Below are positions 33,640 to 44,757 of a stretch of DNA of 45,179 bases, in pieces. This stretch comes from Cristatella mucedo (Eukaryota; Bryozoa; Phylactolaemata; Cristatellidae). Within the stretch, counting starts at the first letter, position 1, and each line of letters starts with the position of its first letter. The stretch covers positions 1 through 45,179 of the forward strand of contig WPIO01000442.1 of the NCBI GenBank assembly GCA_009760855.2, written 5' to 3'. A program made the position numbers and the translations under genes. The notes under the pieces were generated by a model. It was not told the DNA's origin. It saw nothing but the letters and a program-made list of their open reading frames with translations, and made no database searches.

Positions 33640-36600
33640 GTGCGAAATGCTTTAAACAAGGTGCAGCACTCTGCTGCCAGCCAGTGCACGCTCCGACATG
33701 CAGATTTGAAGTTTCTACATATTCCGCGATCTGCTGCGAACTGGTGCGAAACGTGTTATTTACGTGCGAAATGCTTTAAACAAGGTGCAGCACTCTGCTG
33801 CCAGCAAGCTGACCCTCCGACATGCAGATTTGAAGTTTCTACATATTCCGCGATCTGCTGCGAACTTCTGCGAGACGTGTTATTTACGTGCGAAATGCTT
33901 TAAACATGGTGCAGCACTCTGCTGCAAGCCAGCACACGCTCCGACATGCAGATTTGAAGTTTCTACATATTCCGCGATCTGCCGCGAACTCGTGCGAAAC
34001 GTGTTATTTACGTGCGAAATGCTTTAAACAAGGTGCAGCACTCTGCTGCCAGCCAGCACACGCTCCGACATGCAGATTTGAACTTTTCTACATATTCCGC
34101 GATCTGCTGCGAACTCGTGCGAAACGTGTTATTTACGTGCGAAATGCTTTAAACAAGGTGCAGCACTCTGCTGCCAGCCAGGGCACGCTCCGACACGCAG
34201 ATTTGAAGTTTCTACATATTCCGCGATCTGCTGCGAACTGGTGCGAAACGTGTTATTTACGTGCGAAATGCTTTAAACAAGGTGCAGCACTCTGCTGCCA
34301 GCCAGCACACGCTCCGACATGCAGATTTGAAGTTTCTACATATTCCGCGATCTGCTGCGAACTCGTGCGAAACGTGTTATTTACGTGCGAAATGCTTTAA
34401 ACAAGGTGCAGCACTCTGCTGCCAGCCAGGGCACGCTCCGACATGCAGATTTGAAGTTTCTACATATTCCGCGATCTGCTGCGAACTCGTGCGAAACGTG
34501 TTATTTACGTGCGAACTGCTTTAAACATGGTGCAGCACTCTGCTGCCAGCCAGCACACGCTCCGACATGCAGATTTGCAGTGTCAACATATCCCGCGATC
34601 TGCTGCGAACTCGTGCGAAACGTGTTTATTTACGTGCGAAATGCTTTAAACAAGGTGCAGCACTCTGCTGCCAGCCAGCGCACGCTCCGAAATGCAGATT
34701 TGAAGTTTCTACATATTCCGCGATCTGCTGCGAACTTGTGCGAAACGTGTTATTTACGTGCGAAATGCTTTAAACAAGGTGCAGCACTCTGCTGCCAGCC
34801 AGCCCACGCTCCGACATGCAGATTTGAAGTTTTTCTACATATTCCGCGATCTGCTGCGAAACTCGTGCGAAACGTGTTATTTACGTGCGAAATGCTCAAA
34901 ACAAGGGGCAGCACTCTGCTGCCAGCCAGCACACGCTCCGACATGCAGATTTGAAGTTTCTACGTATTCAGCGATCTGCCGCAAACTCGTTCGAAACGTG
35001 TTATTTACGTGCGAAATGCTTTAAACAAGGTGCAGCACTCTGCTGCCTGCCAGGGCACGCTCCGACATGCAGATTTGAAGTTTCTACATATTCCGCGATC
35101 TGCTGCAAACTGGTGCGAAACGTGTTATTTACGTACGAAATGCTTTAAACAAGGTGCAGCACTCTGCTGCCAGCCAGGGCACGCTCCGACATGCAGATTT
35201 GAAGTTTCTACATATTCCGCGATCTGCTGCGAACTGGAGCGAAACGTGTTATTTACGTGCGAAATGCTTTAAACAAGGTGCAGCACTCTGCTGCCAGCCA
35301 GGGCACGCTCCGACATGCAGATTTGAAGTTTCTACATATTCCGCGATCTGCTGCGAACTCGTGCGAAACGTGTTATTTACGTGCGAAATGCTTTAAACAA
35401 GGTGCAGCACTCTGCTGCCAGCAAGAACACGCTCCGACATGCAGATTTGAAGTTTCTACATATTCCGCGATCTGGTGCGAACTTGTGCGAAACGTGTTAT
35501 TTACGTGCGAAATGCTTTAAACATGGTGCAGCACTCTGCTGCCAGTCAGCACACGCTCCGACATGCAGATTTGAAGTTTCTACATATTCCGCGATCTGCT
35601 GCGAACTCGTGCGAAACGTGTTATTTACGTGCGAAATGCTTTAAACATGGTGCAGCACTCTGCTGCCAGCCACCGCACGCTCCGACATGCAGATTTGAAG
35701 TTATTACACATTCCACGATCAGGTGCGAACTCGTTTAAAACGTGTTATTCACGTGCGAAATGCTCTAATCATGGTGCAGCACTCTGCTGCCAGCCAGGGC
35801 AACGCTCCTCCGACATGCAGATTTGAAAGTTTCTACATATTCCGCGATCTGCTGCGAAACTCGTGCGAAACGTGTTATTTACGTGCGAAATGCTTTAAAC
35901 AAGGTGCAGCACTCTGCTGCCAGCCAGCACACGCTCCGACATGCAGATTTGAACTTTCTACATATTCCGCGATCTGCTGCGAACTCGTGCGAAACGTGTT
36001 ATTTACGTGCGAAATGCTTTAAACAAGGTGCAGCACTCTGCTGCCAGCAGCAAGCACACGCTCCGACATGCAGATTTGAACTTTCTACATATTCCGCGAT
36101 CTGCTGCGAACTCGTGCGAAACGTGTTATTTACGTGCGAAATGCTTTAAACAAGGTGCAGCACTCTGCTGCCAGCCAGCCCACGCTCCGACATGCAGATT
36201 TGAACTTTCTACATATTCCGCGATCTGCTGCGAACTCGTGCGAAACGTGTTATTTACGTGCGAAATGCTTTAAACATGGTGCAGCACTCTGCTGCCAGCC
36301 ATCGCACGCTCCGACATGCAGATTTGAAGTCTCTACATATATTCAGTGATCTGCCGCTAACTCGTGCGAAACGTGTTATTTACGTGCGAAATGCTTTAAA
36401 CAAGGTGCAGCACTCTGCTGCCAGCCAGCGCACGCTCCGACATGCAGATTTGAACTTTCTACATATTCCGCGATCTGCTGCGAACTCGTGCGAAACGTGT
36501 TATTTACGTGCGAAATGCTTTAAACAAGGTGCAGCACTCTGCTGCCAGCCAGGGCACGCTCCGACATGCAGATTTGAAGTTTCTACATATTCCGCGATCT

Positions 36601-39478
36601 GCTGCGAACTCGTGCGAAACGTGTTATTTACGTGCGAAATGCTTTAAACAAGGTGCAGCACTCTGCTGCCAGCCAGCACACGCTCCGACATGCAGATTTG
36701 AAGTTTCTACATATTCCGCGATCTGCTGCGAACTCGTGCGAAACGTGTTATTTACGTGCGAAATGCTTTAAACAAGGTGCAGCACTCTGCTGCCAGCCAG
36801 GGCACGCTCCGACATGCAGATTTGAAGTTTCTACATATTCCGCGATCTGCTGCGAACTTGTGCGAAACGTGTTATTTACGTGCGAAATGCTTTAAACAAG
36901 GTGCAGCACTCTGCTGCCAGCCAGGGCACGCTCCGACACGCAGATTTGATGTTTGTACATATTCCGCGATCTGCTGCGAACTCGTGCAAAACGTGTTATT
37001 TACGTGCGAAATGCTTTAAACAAGGTGCAGCACTCTGCTGCCAGCAAGCGCACGCTCCGACATGCAGATTTGAAGTTTCTACATATTCCGCGATCTGCTG
37101 CGAACTCGTGCGAAACGTGTTTATTACGTGCGAAATGCTTTAAACAAGGTGCAGCACTCTGCTGCCAGCAAGTGCACGCTTCGACATGCAGATTTGCAGT
37201 GTCAACATATTCCGCGATCTGCCGCGAACTCGTGCGAAACGTGTTTATTACGTGCGAAATGCTTTAAACAAGGTGCAGCACTCTGCAAGCCAGCACACGC
37301 TCCGACATGCAGATTTGAACTTTCTACATATTCCGCGATCTGCTGCGAACTCGTGCGAAATGTGTTATTTACGTGCGAAATGCTTTAAACAAGGTGCAGC
37401 ACTCTGCTGCCAGCAAGTGCACGCTCCGACATGCAGATTTGAAGTTTCTACATATTCCGCGATCTGCTGCGAACTCGTGCGAAACGTGTTATTTACGTGC
37501 GAAATGCTTTAAACAAGGTGCAGCACTCTGCTGCCAGCCAGCACACGCTCCGACATGCAGATTTGAAGTTTCTACATATTCTGCGATCTGCTGCGAACTC
37601 GTGCGAAACGTGTTATTTACGTGCGAAATGCTTTAAACAAGGTGCAGCACTCTGCTGCAGCAGCGCACGCTCCGACATGCAGATTTGAAGTTTCTACATA
37701 TTCCGCGATCTGCTGCGAACTCGTGCGAAACGTGGTTATTTACGTGCGAAATGCTTTAAACATGGTGCAGCACTCTGCTGCCAGCCCAGCACGCTCTCGA
37801 CATGCAGATTTGAACTTTCTACATATTCCGCGATCTGCTGCGAACTCGTGCGAAACGTGTTATTTACGTGCGAAATGCTTTAAACAAGGTGCAGCACTCT
37901 GCTGCCAGCCAGCGCACGCTCCGACATGCAGATTTGAAGTTTCTACATATTCCGCGATCTGCCGCGAACTCGTACGAAACGTGTTATTTACGTGCGAAAT
38001 GCTTTAAACAAGGTGCAGCACTCTGCTGCCAGCCAGCACACGCTCCGACACGCAGATTTTGAAGTTTCTACATATTCCGCGATCTGCTGCGAACTCGTGC
38101 GAAACGTGTTATTTACGTGCGAAATGCTTTAAACAAGGTGCAGCACTCTGCTGCCAGCAAGTGGACGCTTCGACATGCAGATTTGAAGTTTCTACATATT
38201 CCGCGATCTGCTGCAAACTCGTGCGAAACGTGTTATTTACGTGCAAAATGCTTTTAAACAAGTGCAGCACTCTGCTGCAGCCAGGGCACGCTCCGACATG
38301 CAGATTTGAAGTTTCTACATATTCCGCGATCTGCTGCGAACTCGTGCGAAACGTGTTATTTACGTGCGAAATGCTTTAAACAAGGTGCAGCACTCTGCTG
38401 CCAGCCAGCACACGCTCCGACACGCAGATTTGAACTTTCTAGATATTCCGCGATCTGCTGCGAACTCGTGCGAAACGTGTTATTTACGTGCGAAATGCTT
38501 TAAACAAGGTGCAGCACTCTCTGCCAAGTCAGCACACGCTCCGACATGCAGATTTAAAGTTCCTACATATTCCGCGATCTGCTGCGAACTCGTGCGAAAC
38601 GTGTTATTTACGTGCGAAATGCTTTAAACATTGTGCAGCACTGTGCTGGCAGCCAGCACAACCTAGCTCATGCAGATTTGAAGTTTCTACATATTCCGCG
38701 ATCTGCTGCGAACTCGTGCGAAACGTGTTATTTACGTGCGAAATGCTTTAAACAAGGTGCAGCACTCTGCTGCCAGCAAGCGCACGCTCCGACATGCAGA
38801 TTTGAAGTTTCTACATATTCCGCGATCTGCTGCGAACTCGTGCGAAACGTGTTATTTACGTGCGAAATGCTTTAAACATGGTGCAGCACTCTGCTGCCAG
38901 CCAGCACACGCTCCGACATGCAGATTTGAATTTTCTACAGATTCCGCGATCTGCTGCGAACTCGTGCGAAACGTGTTATTTACGTGCGAAATGCTTTAAA
39001 CAAGGTGAAGCACTTTGCTGCAAGCCAGCACACGCTCCGACATGCAGATTTGAACTTTCTACATATTCCGCGATCTGCTGCGAACTCGTGCGAAACGTGT
39101 TATTTACGTGCGAAATGCTTTAAACAAGGTGCAGCACTCTGCTGCCAGCCAGCGCACGCTCCGATATGTAGATTCGATGTTTATACATATTCTGCGATCT
39201 GCTGCGAACTCGTGCGAAACGTGTTATTTACTTGCGAAATGATTTATAATGGTGCAGCACTCTGCTGCCAGCCAGCACACGCTCCGACATGCAGATTTGA
39301 ACTTTCTAGATATTCTGCGATCTGCTGCGAACTTGTGCGAAACGTGTTATTTACGTGCGAAATGCTTTAAACAAGGTGCAGCACTCTGCTGCCAGCTCGC
39401 ACACGCTCCGACATGCAGATTTGAAGTTTCTACATATTCCGCGATCTGCTGCGAACTTGTGCGAAACGTGTTATTTAC

Positions 39479-39616
39479 GTGCGAAATGCTTTAAACATGG
39501 TGCAGCACTCTGCTGCCAGCCAGCACACGCACCGACATGCAGATTTGAAGTTTCTACATATTTCGCGATACATATTCCGCGATCTGCCGCGAACTCGTGC
39601 GAAACGTGTTTATTAC
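39479..39616 (+). repeat. Unit lengthened by a 14-bp tandem duplication
   Basis: The segment near 39,556-39,583 reads ACATATTTCGCGAT and then ACATATTCCGCGAT, two 14-bp copies differing at one base. The unit is 138 bp long. Because the two copies differ, the duplication was either followed by mutation or made by exchange between two variant units at shifted register. Confidence 0.85.
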
Positions 39617-40115
39617 GTGCGAAATGCTTTAAACAAGGTGCAGCACTCTGCTGCCAGCAAGCCCACGCTCCGACATGCAGATTTAAACTTTCTACATATT
39701 CCGCGATCTGCTGCGAACTCGTGCGAAACGTGTTATTTACGTGCGAAATGCTTTAAACAAGGTGCAGCACTCTGCTGCCAGCAAGCGCACGCTCCGACAT
39801 GCAGATTTGAAGTTTCAACATATTCCGCGATCTGCTGCAAACTCGTGCGAAACGTGTTATTTACGTGCGAAATGCTTTAAACATGGTGCAGAACTCTGCT
39901 GCCAGCAAGCGGACGCTCCTCCGACATGCAGATTTGAACTTTCTACATATTCCGCGATCTGCTGCGAACTCGTGCGAAATGTGTTATTTACGTGCGAAAT
40001 GCTTTAAACATGGTGCAGCACTCTGCTGCCAGCCAGCGCACGCTCCGACATGCAGATTTGAAGTTTCTACATATTCCGCGATCTGCTGAGAACTCGTGCG
40101 AAACGTGTTATTTAC

Positions 40116-42152
40116 GTGCGAAATGCTTTAAACATGGTGCAGCACTCTGCTGCCAGCCAGCGCACGCTCCGATATGCAGATTTGAACTTTCTACATATTC
40201 CGCGATCTGGATGCGAACTCGTGCGAACGTGTTATTTACGTGCGAAATGCTTTTAAACAAGGTGCAGCACTCTGCTGCCAGCCAGCGCACGCTCCGGAAA
40301 TGCAGATTTGAAGTTTCTACATATTCCGCGATCTGCTGCGAACTCGTGCGAAACGTGTTATTTACGTGCGAAATGCTTTAAACAGGGTGCAGCACTCTGC
40401 TGCCAGCAGCAGAGGCACGCTCCGACATGCAGATTTGAAGTTTCTACATATTCCGCGATCTGCCTGCGAACTCGTGCGAAACGTGTTATTTACGTGCGAA
40501 ATGCTTTAAACAGTTGGGGATGGTGCAGCACCTCTGCTGCAGCCAGGGCAACGCTCCGACACGCAGATTTGATGTTCCTACATATTCCGCCATCTGCTGC
40601 GAACTCGTGAGAAACGTGTTATTTACGTGCGAAATGCTTTAAACATGGTGCAGCACTCGGCTGGCAGCCAGCACACACTCGGACATGCAGATTTGAACTT
40701 TCTACATATTCCGCGATCTGCTGCGAACTCGTGCGAAAACGTGTTATTTACGTGCGAAATGCTTTAAACAAGGTGCAGCAGCTCTGCTGCCAGTCCCAGG
40801 GCACGCTCGACATGCAGATTAGAACTTTTCTACATATTCCGCGATCTGCTGCAAACTCGTGCGAAACGTGTTTACTACGTGCGAAATGCTTTAAACAAGT
40901 TGCAGCACTCAGCTGCCAGTCAAGGTCACGCTTCGACATGCAGATTGAAAGTTTCTTGATATTCCGCGATCTGCTGCGAACTTGTGCGAAACGTGTTATT
41001 TACGTGCGAAATGCTTTAAACAAGGTGCAGCACTCTGCTGCCAGCAAGTGCACGCTCCGACAAGCAGATTTGAAGTTTCTACATATTCCGCGATCTGCCG
41101 CGAAACTTGGGGCGAAACGTGTTATTTACGTGCGAAATGCTTTAAACAAGGTGCAGCACTCTGCTGCCAGCCAGCGGCCACCGCTCCGACATGCAGATTT
41201 GAAGTTTCTACGATATTCCGCGATCTGCTGCGCAAACTCGTGCGAAACGTGTTATTTACGTGCCGAAAATGCTTTAAACAAGGTGCAGCACTCTTGCTGC
41301 CAGCCAGGAACACGCTCCGACATGCAGATTTGAAGTTTCTACATATTCCGCGATCTGCTGCCGAACTCGTGCGAAACGTGTTTATTTTAGTTTGCGAAAT
41401 GCTTAAATCACAAGGTGCAGCACTCTGCTGCACAGCTCAGCTGCCACGCTCCGAAATGCAGATTTGAAGTTTCGACATATTCCGAGATCTGCTGCGAACT
41501 CGTGCGAAACGTGTTATTTACGTGCGAAATGCTTTAAACAAGGTGCAGCACTCTGCTGCCAGCCAGCACACGCTCCGACATGCAGATTTGAAGTTTCTAC
41601 ATATTCCGCGATCTGCTTGGAACTCGCGCGAAACGTGTTATTTACGTGCGAAATGCTTTAAACAAGGTGCAGCACTCTGCTGCCAGCCAGCGCAAGGTCC
41701 GACATGCAGATTTGAAGTTTCTACATATTCCGCGATCTGCTGCGAACTCGTGCAAAACGTGTTATTTACGTGCGAAATGCTTTAAACAAGGTGCAGCACT
41801 CTGCTGCCAGCCAGCACACGCTTCGACATTGCAGATTTGAAGTTTCTACATATTCCGCGATCTGCTGCCCGAACTCGTGCGAAAACGTGTTTATTTAAGT
41901 GGAAAAATGCCTTTAAACAAGGTGCAGCACTCTGCTGCCAGTCAGAGAGCACGCTCCGACATGCAGATTTGAAGTTTCTACACATTCCGCGAGCTGGTGC
42001 GAACTCGTGCGAAACGTGTTATTTACGTGCGAAATGCTTTAAACATGGTGCAGCACTCTGCTGCCAGCCACAGCGCACGCTCCGACATGCAGATTTCAAG
42101 CTTCCACATATTCCGCGATCTGCTGCGAACTTGTGCGAAACGTGTTTACTAC
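40116..42152 (+). other. Indel-dense stretch, probably uncorrected long-read sequence
   Basis: Sixteen units here total about 53 bp more than 16 x 124. Extra bases are scattered irregularly: CAGTTGGGGATGG near 40,512, GCACCTCTGCTGCAGCC near 40,529, CAGCAGCTCTGC near 40,777, CCAGCGGCCACCGCTCC near 41,170, CTACGATATTCC near 41,208, GTGCCGAAAATGC near 41,261, TTTATTTTAGTTTGCG near 41,380, GAAAACGTGTTTATTTAAG near 41,881. Single-base insertions of this density, unshared with other units, resemble raw long-read error rather than satellite evolution. The underlying units are ordinary, with GTTTACTACG and CAAGTTGCAGC markers at about 40,870-40,905. Confidence 0.75.
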
Positions 42153-42400
42153 GTGCGAAATGCTTTAAACAAGGTGCAGCACTCTGCTGCCAGCAAGCGC
42201 ACGCTCCGACATGCAGATTTGAAGTTTCTACATATTCCGCGATCTGCCGCGAACTCGTGCGAAACGTGTTATTTACGTGCGAAATGCTTTAAACAAGGTG
42301 CAGCACTCTGCTGCCAGCAAGCACAGGCTCCGACATGCAGATTTGAACTTTCTAGATATTCCGCGATCTGCTGCGAACTCGTGCGAAACGGGTTATTTAC

Positions 42401-42896
42401 GTGCGAAACGCTTTAAACAAGGTGCAGCACTCTACTGCCAGCAAGTGCACGCTCCGACATGCAGATTTGAAGTTTCTACATATTCCGCGATCTGCTGCGA
42501 ACTCGTGCGAAACGTGTTATTTACGTGCGAAATGCTTTAAACAAGGTGCAGCACTCTGCTGCCAGCCAGCACACGCTCCGACACGCAGATTTGATGTTTC
42601 TACATATTCCGCGATCTGCTGCGAACTCGTGCGAAACGTGTTATTTACGTGCGAAATGCTTTAAACAAGGTGCAGCACTCTGCTGCCAGCCAGCACAAGC
42701 TCCCACATGCAGATTTGAACTTTCTAGATATTCTGCGATCTGCTGCGAACTCGTGCGAAATGTGTTATTCGACTGCGAAATGCTCAATACAAGGTGCAGC
42801 ATTTTGCTGCAAGTCAGCTCACGCTCCGAAATGTAGATTTGAAGTTCCGACATATTCCGCGATCTGCTGCGAACTCGTGCGAAACGTGTTATTTAC
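42401..42896 (+). repeat. D-A-A-B four-unit block, distant copy
   Basis: This copies 5,501-5,996 in order and spacing: class D with CGAAACGC, CTCTACTGCC and GCAAGTGCACG (preceded by CGGGTTATTTACG), two further units, then the B unit with TTATTCGACTGCG, GCATTTTGCTGCAAG and GCTCACG. The second unit differs (CACGCAGATTTGATG) and the B unit ends GAAGTTCCGAC as at 3,330-3,350. It is therefore a mosaic of the two left-domain versions. Confidence 0.85.
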
Positions 42897-43020
42897 GTGC
42901 GAAATGCTTTAAACATGGTGCAGCACTCTGCTGGCAGCCAGCACACACTCGGACATGCAGATTTGAACTATCCAGATATTCCGCGATCCGTGGCGAACTC
43001 GTGCGAAACGTGTTATTTAC
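42897..43020 (+). repeat. Class G unit, distant copy
   Basis: The unit carries GCTGGCAGCCAGCACACAC, GAACTATCCAGATATTCC and GATCCGTGGCG, matching the unit at 24,567 at each of these rare positions. It follows a B unit here, whereas at 24,567 it follows a GGGCACG unit and precedes class H. A single unit or short segment has moved between contexts. Confidence 0.85.
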
Positions 43021-44757
43021 GTGCGAAATGCTTTAAACAAGGTGCAGCACTTTGCTGCCAGCCAGGGCACGCTCCGACACGCAGATTTGATGTTTCTACA
43101 TATTCCGCGATCTGCTGCGAACTCGTGCGAAACGTGTTATTTACGTGCGAAATGCTTTAAACAAGGTGCAGCACTCTGCTGCCAGCCAGCACAAGCTCCG
43201 ACATGCAGATTTGAACTTTCTAGATATTCTGCGATCTGCTGCGAACTCGTGCGAAATGTGTTATTTACGTGCGAAATGCTTTATACAAGGTGCAGCACTC
43301 TGCTGCCAGTCAGCACACGCTCCGAAATGCAGATTTGAAGTTTCTACATATTCCGCGATCTGCTGCGAACTCGTGCGAAACGTGTTATTTACGTGCGAAA
43401 TGCTTTAAACTTGGTGCAGCACTGTGCTGGCAGCCAGCACAACCTCGCTCATGCAGATTTGAAATTTCTAGATATTCTGCGATCTGCCGCGAACTCGGGC
43501 GAAACGTTTTATTTACGTGCGAAATGCTTTAAACGAGGTGCAGCACTCTGCTGCCAGCCAGCACACGCTCGGACATGCATATTTGAAGTTTCTACATATT
43601 CCGCGATCTGCTGCGAACTCGTGCGAAACGTGTTATTTACGTGCGAAATGCTTTAAACAAGGTGCAGCACTCTGCTGCCAGTCAGTACACGCTCCGACAT
43701 GCAGATTTGAAGTTTCTACATATTCCGCGATCTGCTGCGAACTTGTGCGAAACGTGTTATTTACGTGCGAAATGCTTTAAACATGGTGCAGCACTCTGCT
43801 GCCAGCAAGCACACGCTCCGACATGCAGATTTGAAGTTTCTACATATTCCGCGATCTGCTGCAAACTCGTGCGAAACGTGTTATTTACGTGCGAAATGCT
43901 TTAAACAAGGTGCAGCACTCTGCTGCCAGCCAGCACACGCTCCGAAATGTAGATTTGAGGTTTTAAATATTCCGCGATCTGCTGCGAACTCGTGCGAAAC
44001 GTGTTATTCGAGTGCGAAATGCTCAAAACAAGGTGCAGCACTCTGCTGCCAGCCAGCACACGCTCCGAAATGTAGATTTGACGTTTCTGCATATTCCAAG
44101 ATCTGCTGCGAACTTGTGCGAAACGTGTTACTAACGTGCGAAATGCTTTAAACATGGTGCAGCACTCTGCTGCCAGCCAGCACACGCTCCGACATGCAGA
44201 TTTGAAGTTTTTACATATTCCGCGATCTCCTGCGAACTCGTGCGAAACGTGTTATTTACGTGCGAAATGCTTTAAACAAGGTGCAGCACTCTGCTGCCAG
44301 CCAGGGCACGCTCCGACACGCAGATTTGAAGTTTCTACATATTCCGCGATCTGCTGCGAACTCGTGCGAAACGTGTTATTTACGTGCGAAATGCTTTAAA
44401 CAAGGTGCAGCACTCTGCTGCCAGCCAGCACACGCTCCGACATGCAGATTTGAACTTTCTAGAGATATTCTGCGATCTGCTGCGAACTCGTGCGAAACGT
44501 GTTATTTACGTGCGAAATGCTTTAAACATGGTGCAGCACTCTGCTGCTAGCCAGCACACGCTCCGAAATGCAGATTTGAAGTTCCTACATATTCCGCGAT
44601 CTGCTGCGAACTCGTGCGAAACGTGTTATTTACGTGCGAAATGCTTTAAACAAGGTGCAGCACTCTGCTGCCAGCCAGCACACGCTCCGAAATGTAGATT
44701 TGAAGTTTCTACATATTCCGCGATCTGCTGCGAACTCGTGCGAAACGTGTTATTTAC
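43021..44757 (+). repeat. 14-unit higher-order repeat, complete copy (1,737 bp)
   Basis: The unit starting 43,021 (CACTTTGCTGCCAGCCAGGG, CACGCAGATTTGATG), the next (CACAAGCTCC, TCTAGATATTCTGCG, AAATGTGTTATT), a B-like unit, and an E unit at 43,393 with the rare TTTAAACTTGG and GCACTGTGCTGGCAGCC recur in the same order from 44,758. The offset is 1,737 bp, or 14 units plus 1 bp, at three independent markers (43,021/44,758; 43,145/44,882; 43,393/45,130). TTTAAACTTGG was seen only in these two places. Confidence 0.85.

Larger units (their letters stand above)
20851..40115 (+). repeat. Homogeneous core domain
   Basis: About 156 units, the longest stretch of near-reference units. Several consecutive units at 31,534-31,905 are identical or nearly so. 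B units are rare (21,845, 27,662 and 34,885, all with CTCAAAAC). Occasional small indels fall mostly in the CTGCTGCCAGCCAG segment, the GAAACTCG segment and the ACGTGTTATT segment. Larger events are listed separately. No unique sequence, gene or mobile element was seen. Confidence 0.85.

Noticed and set aside
40505-40530. A short unique insertion (CAGTTGGGGATGG) as a possible regulatory site
   Set aside because: It lies in the stretch crowded with random insertions and is better explained as sequence error.
42641-42853. About 70-codon open frames on the minus strand in B-type units
   Set aside because: They appear only where B-unit variants remove a minus-strand stop, and have no conserved start context or neighbours. 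They are shadows of the repeat.
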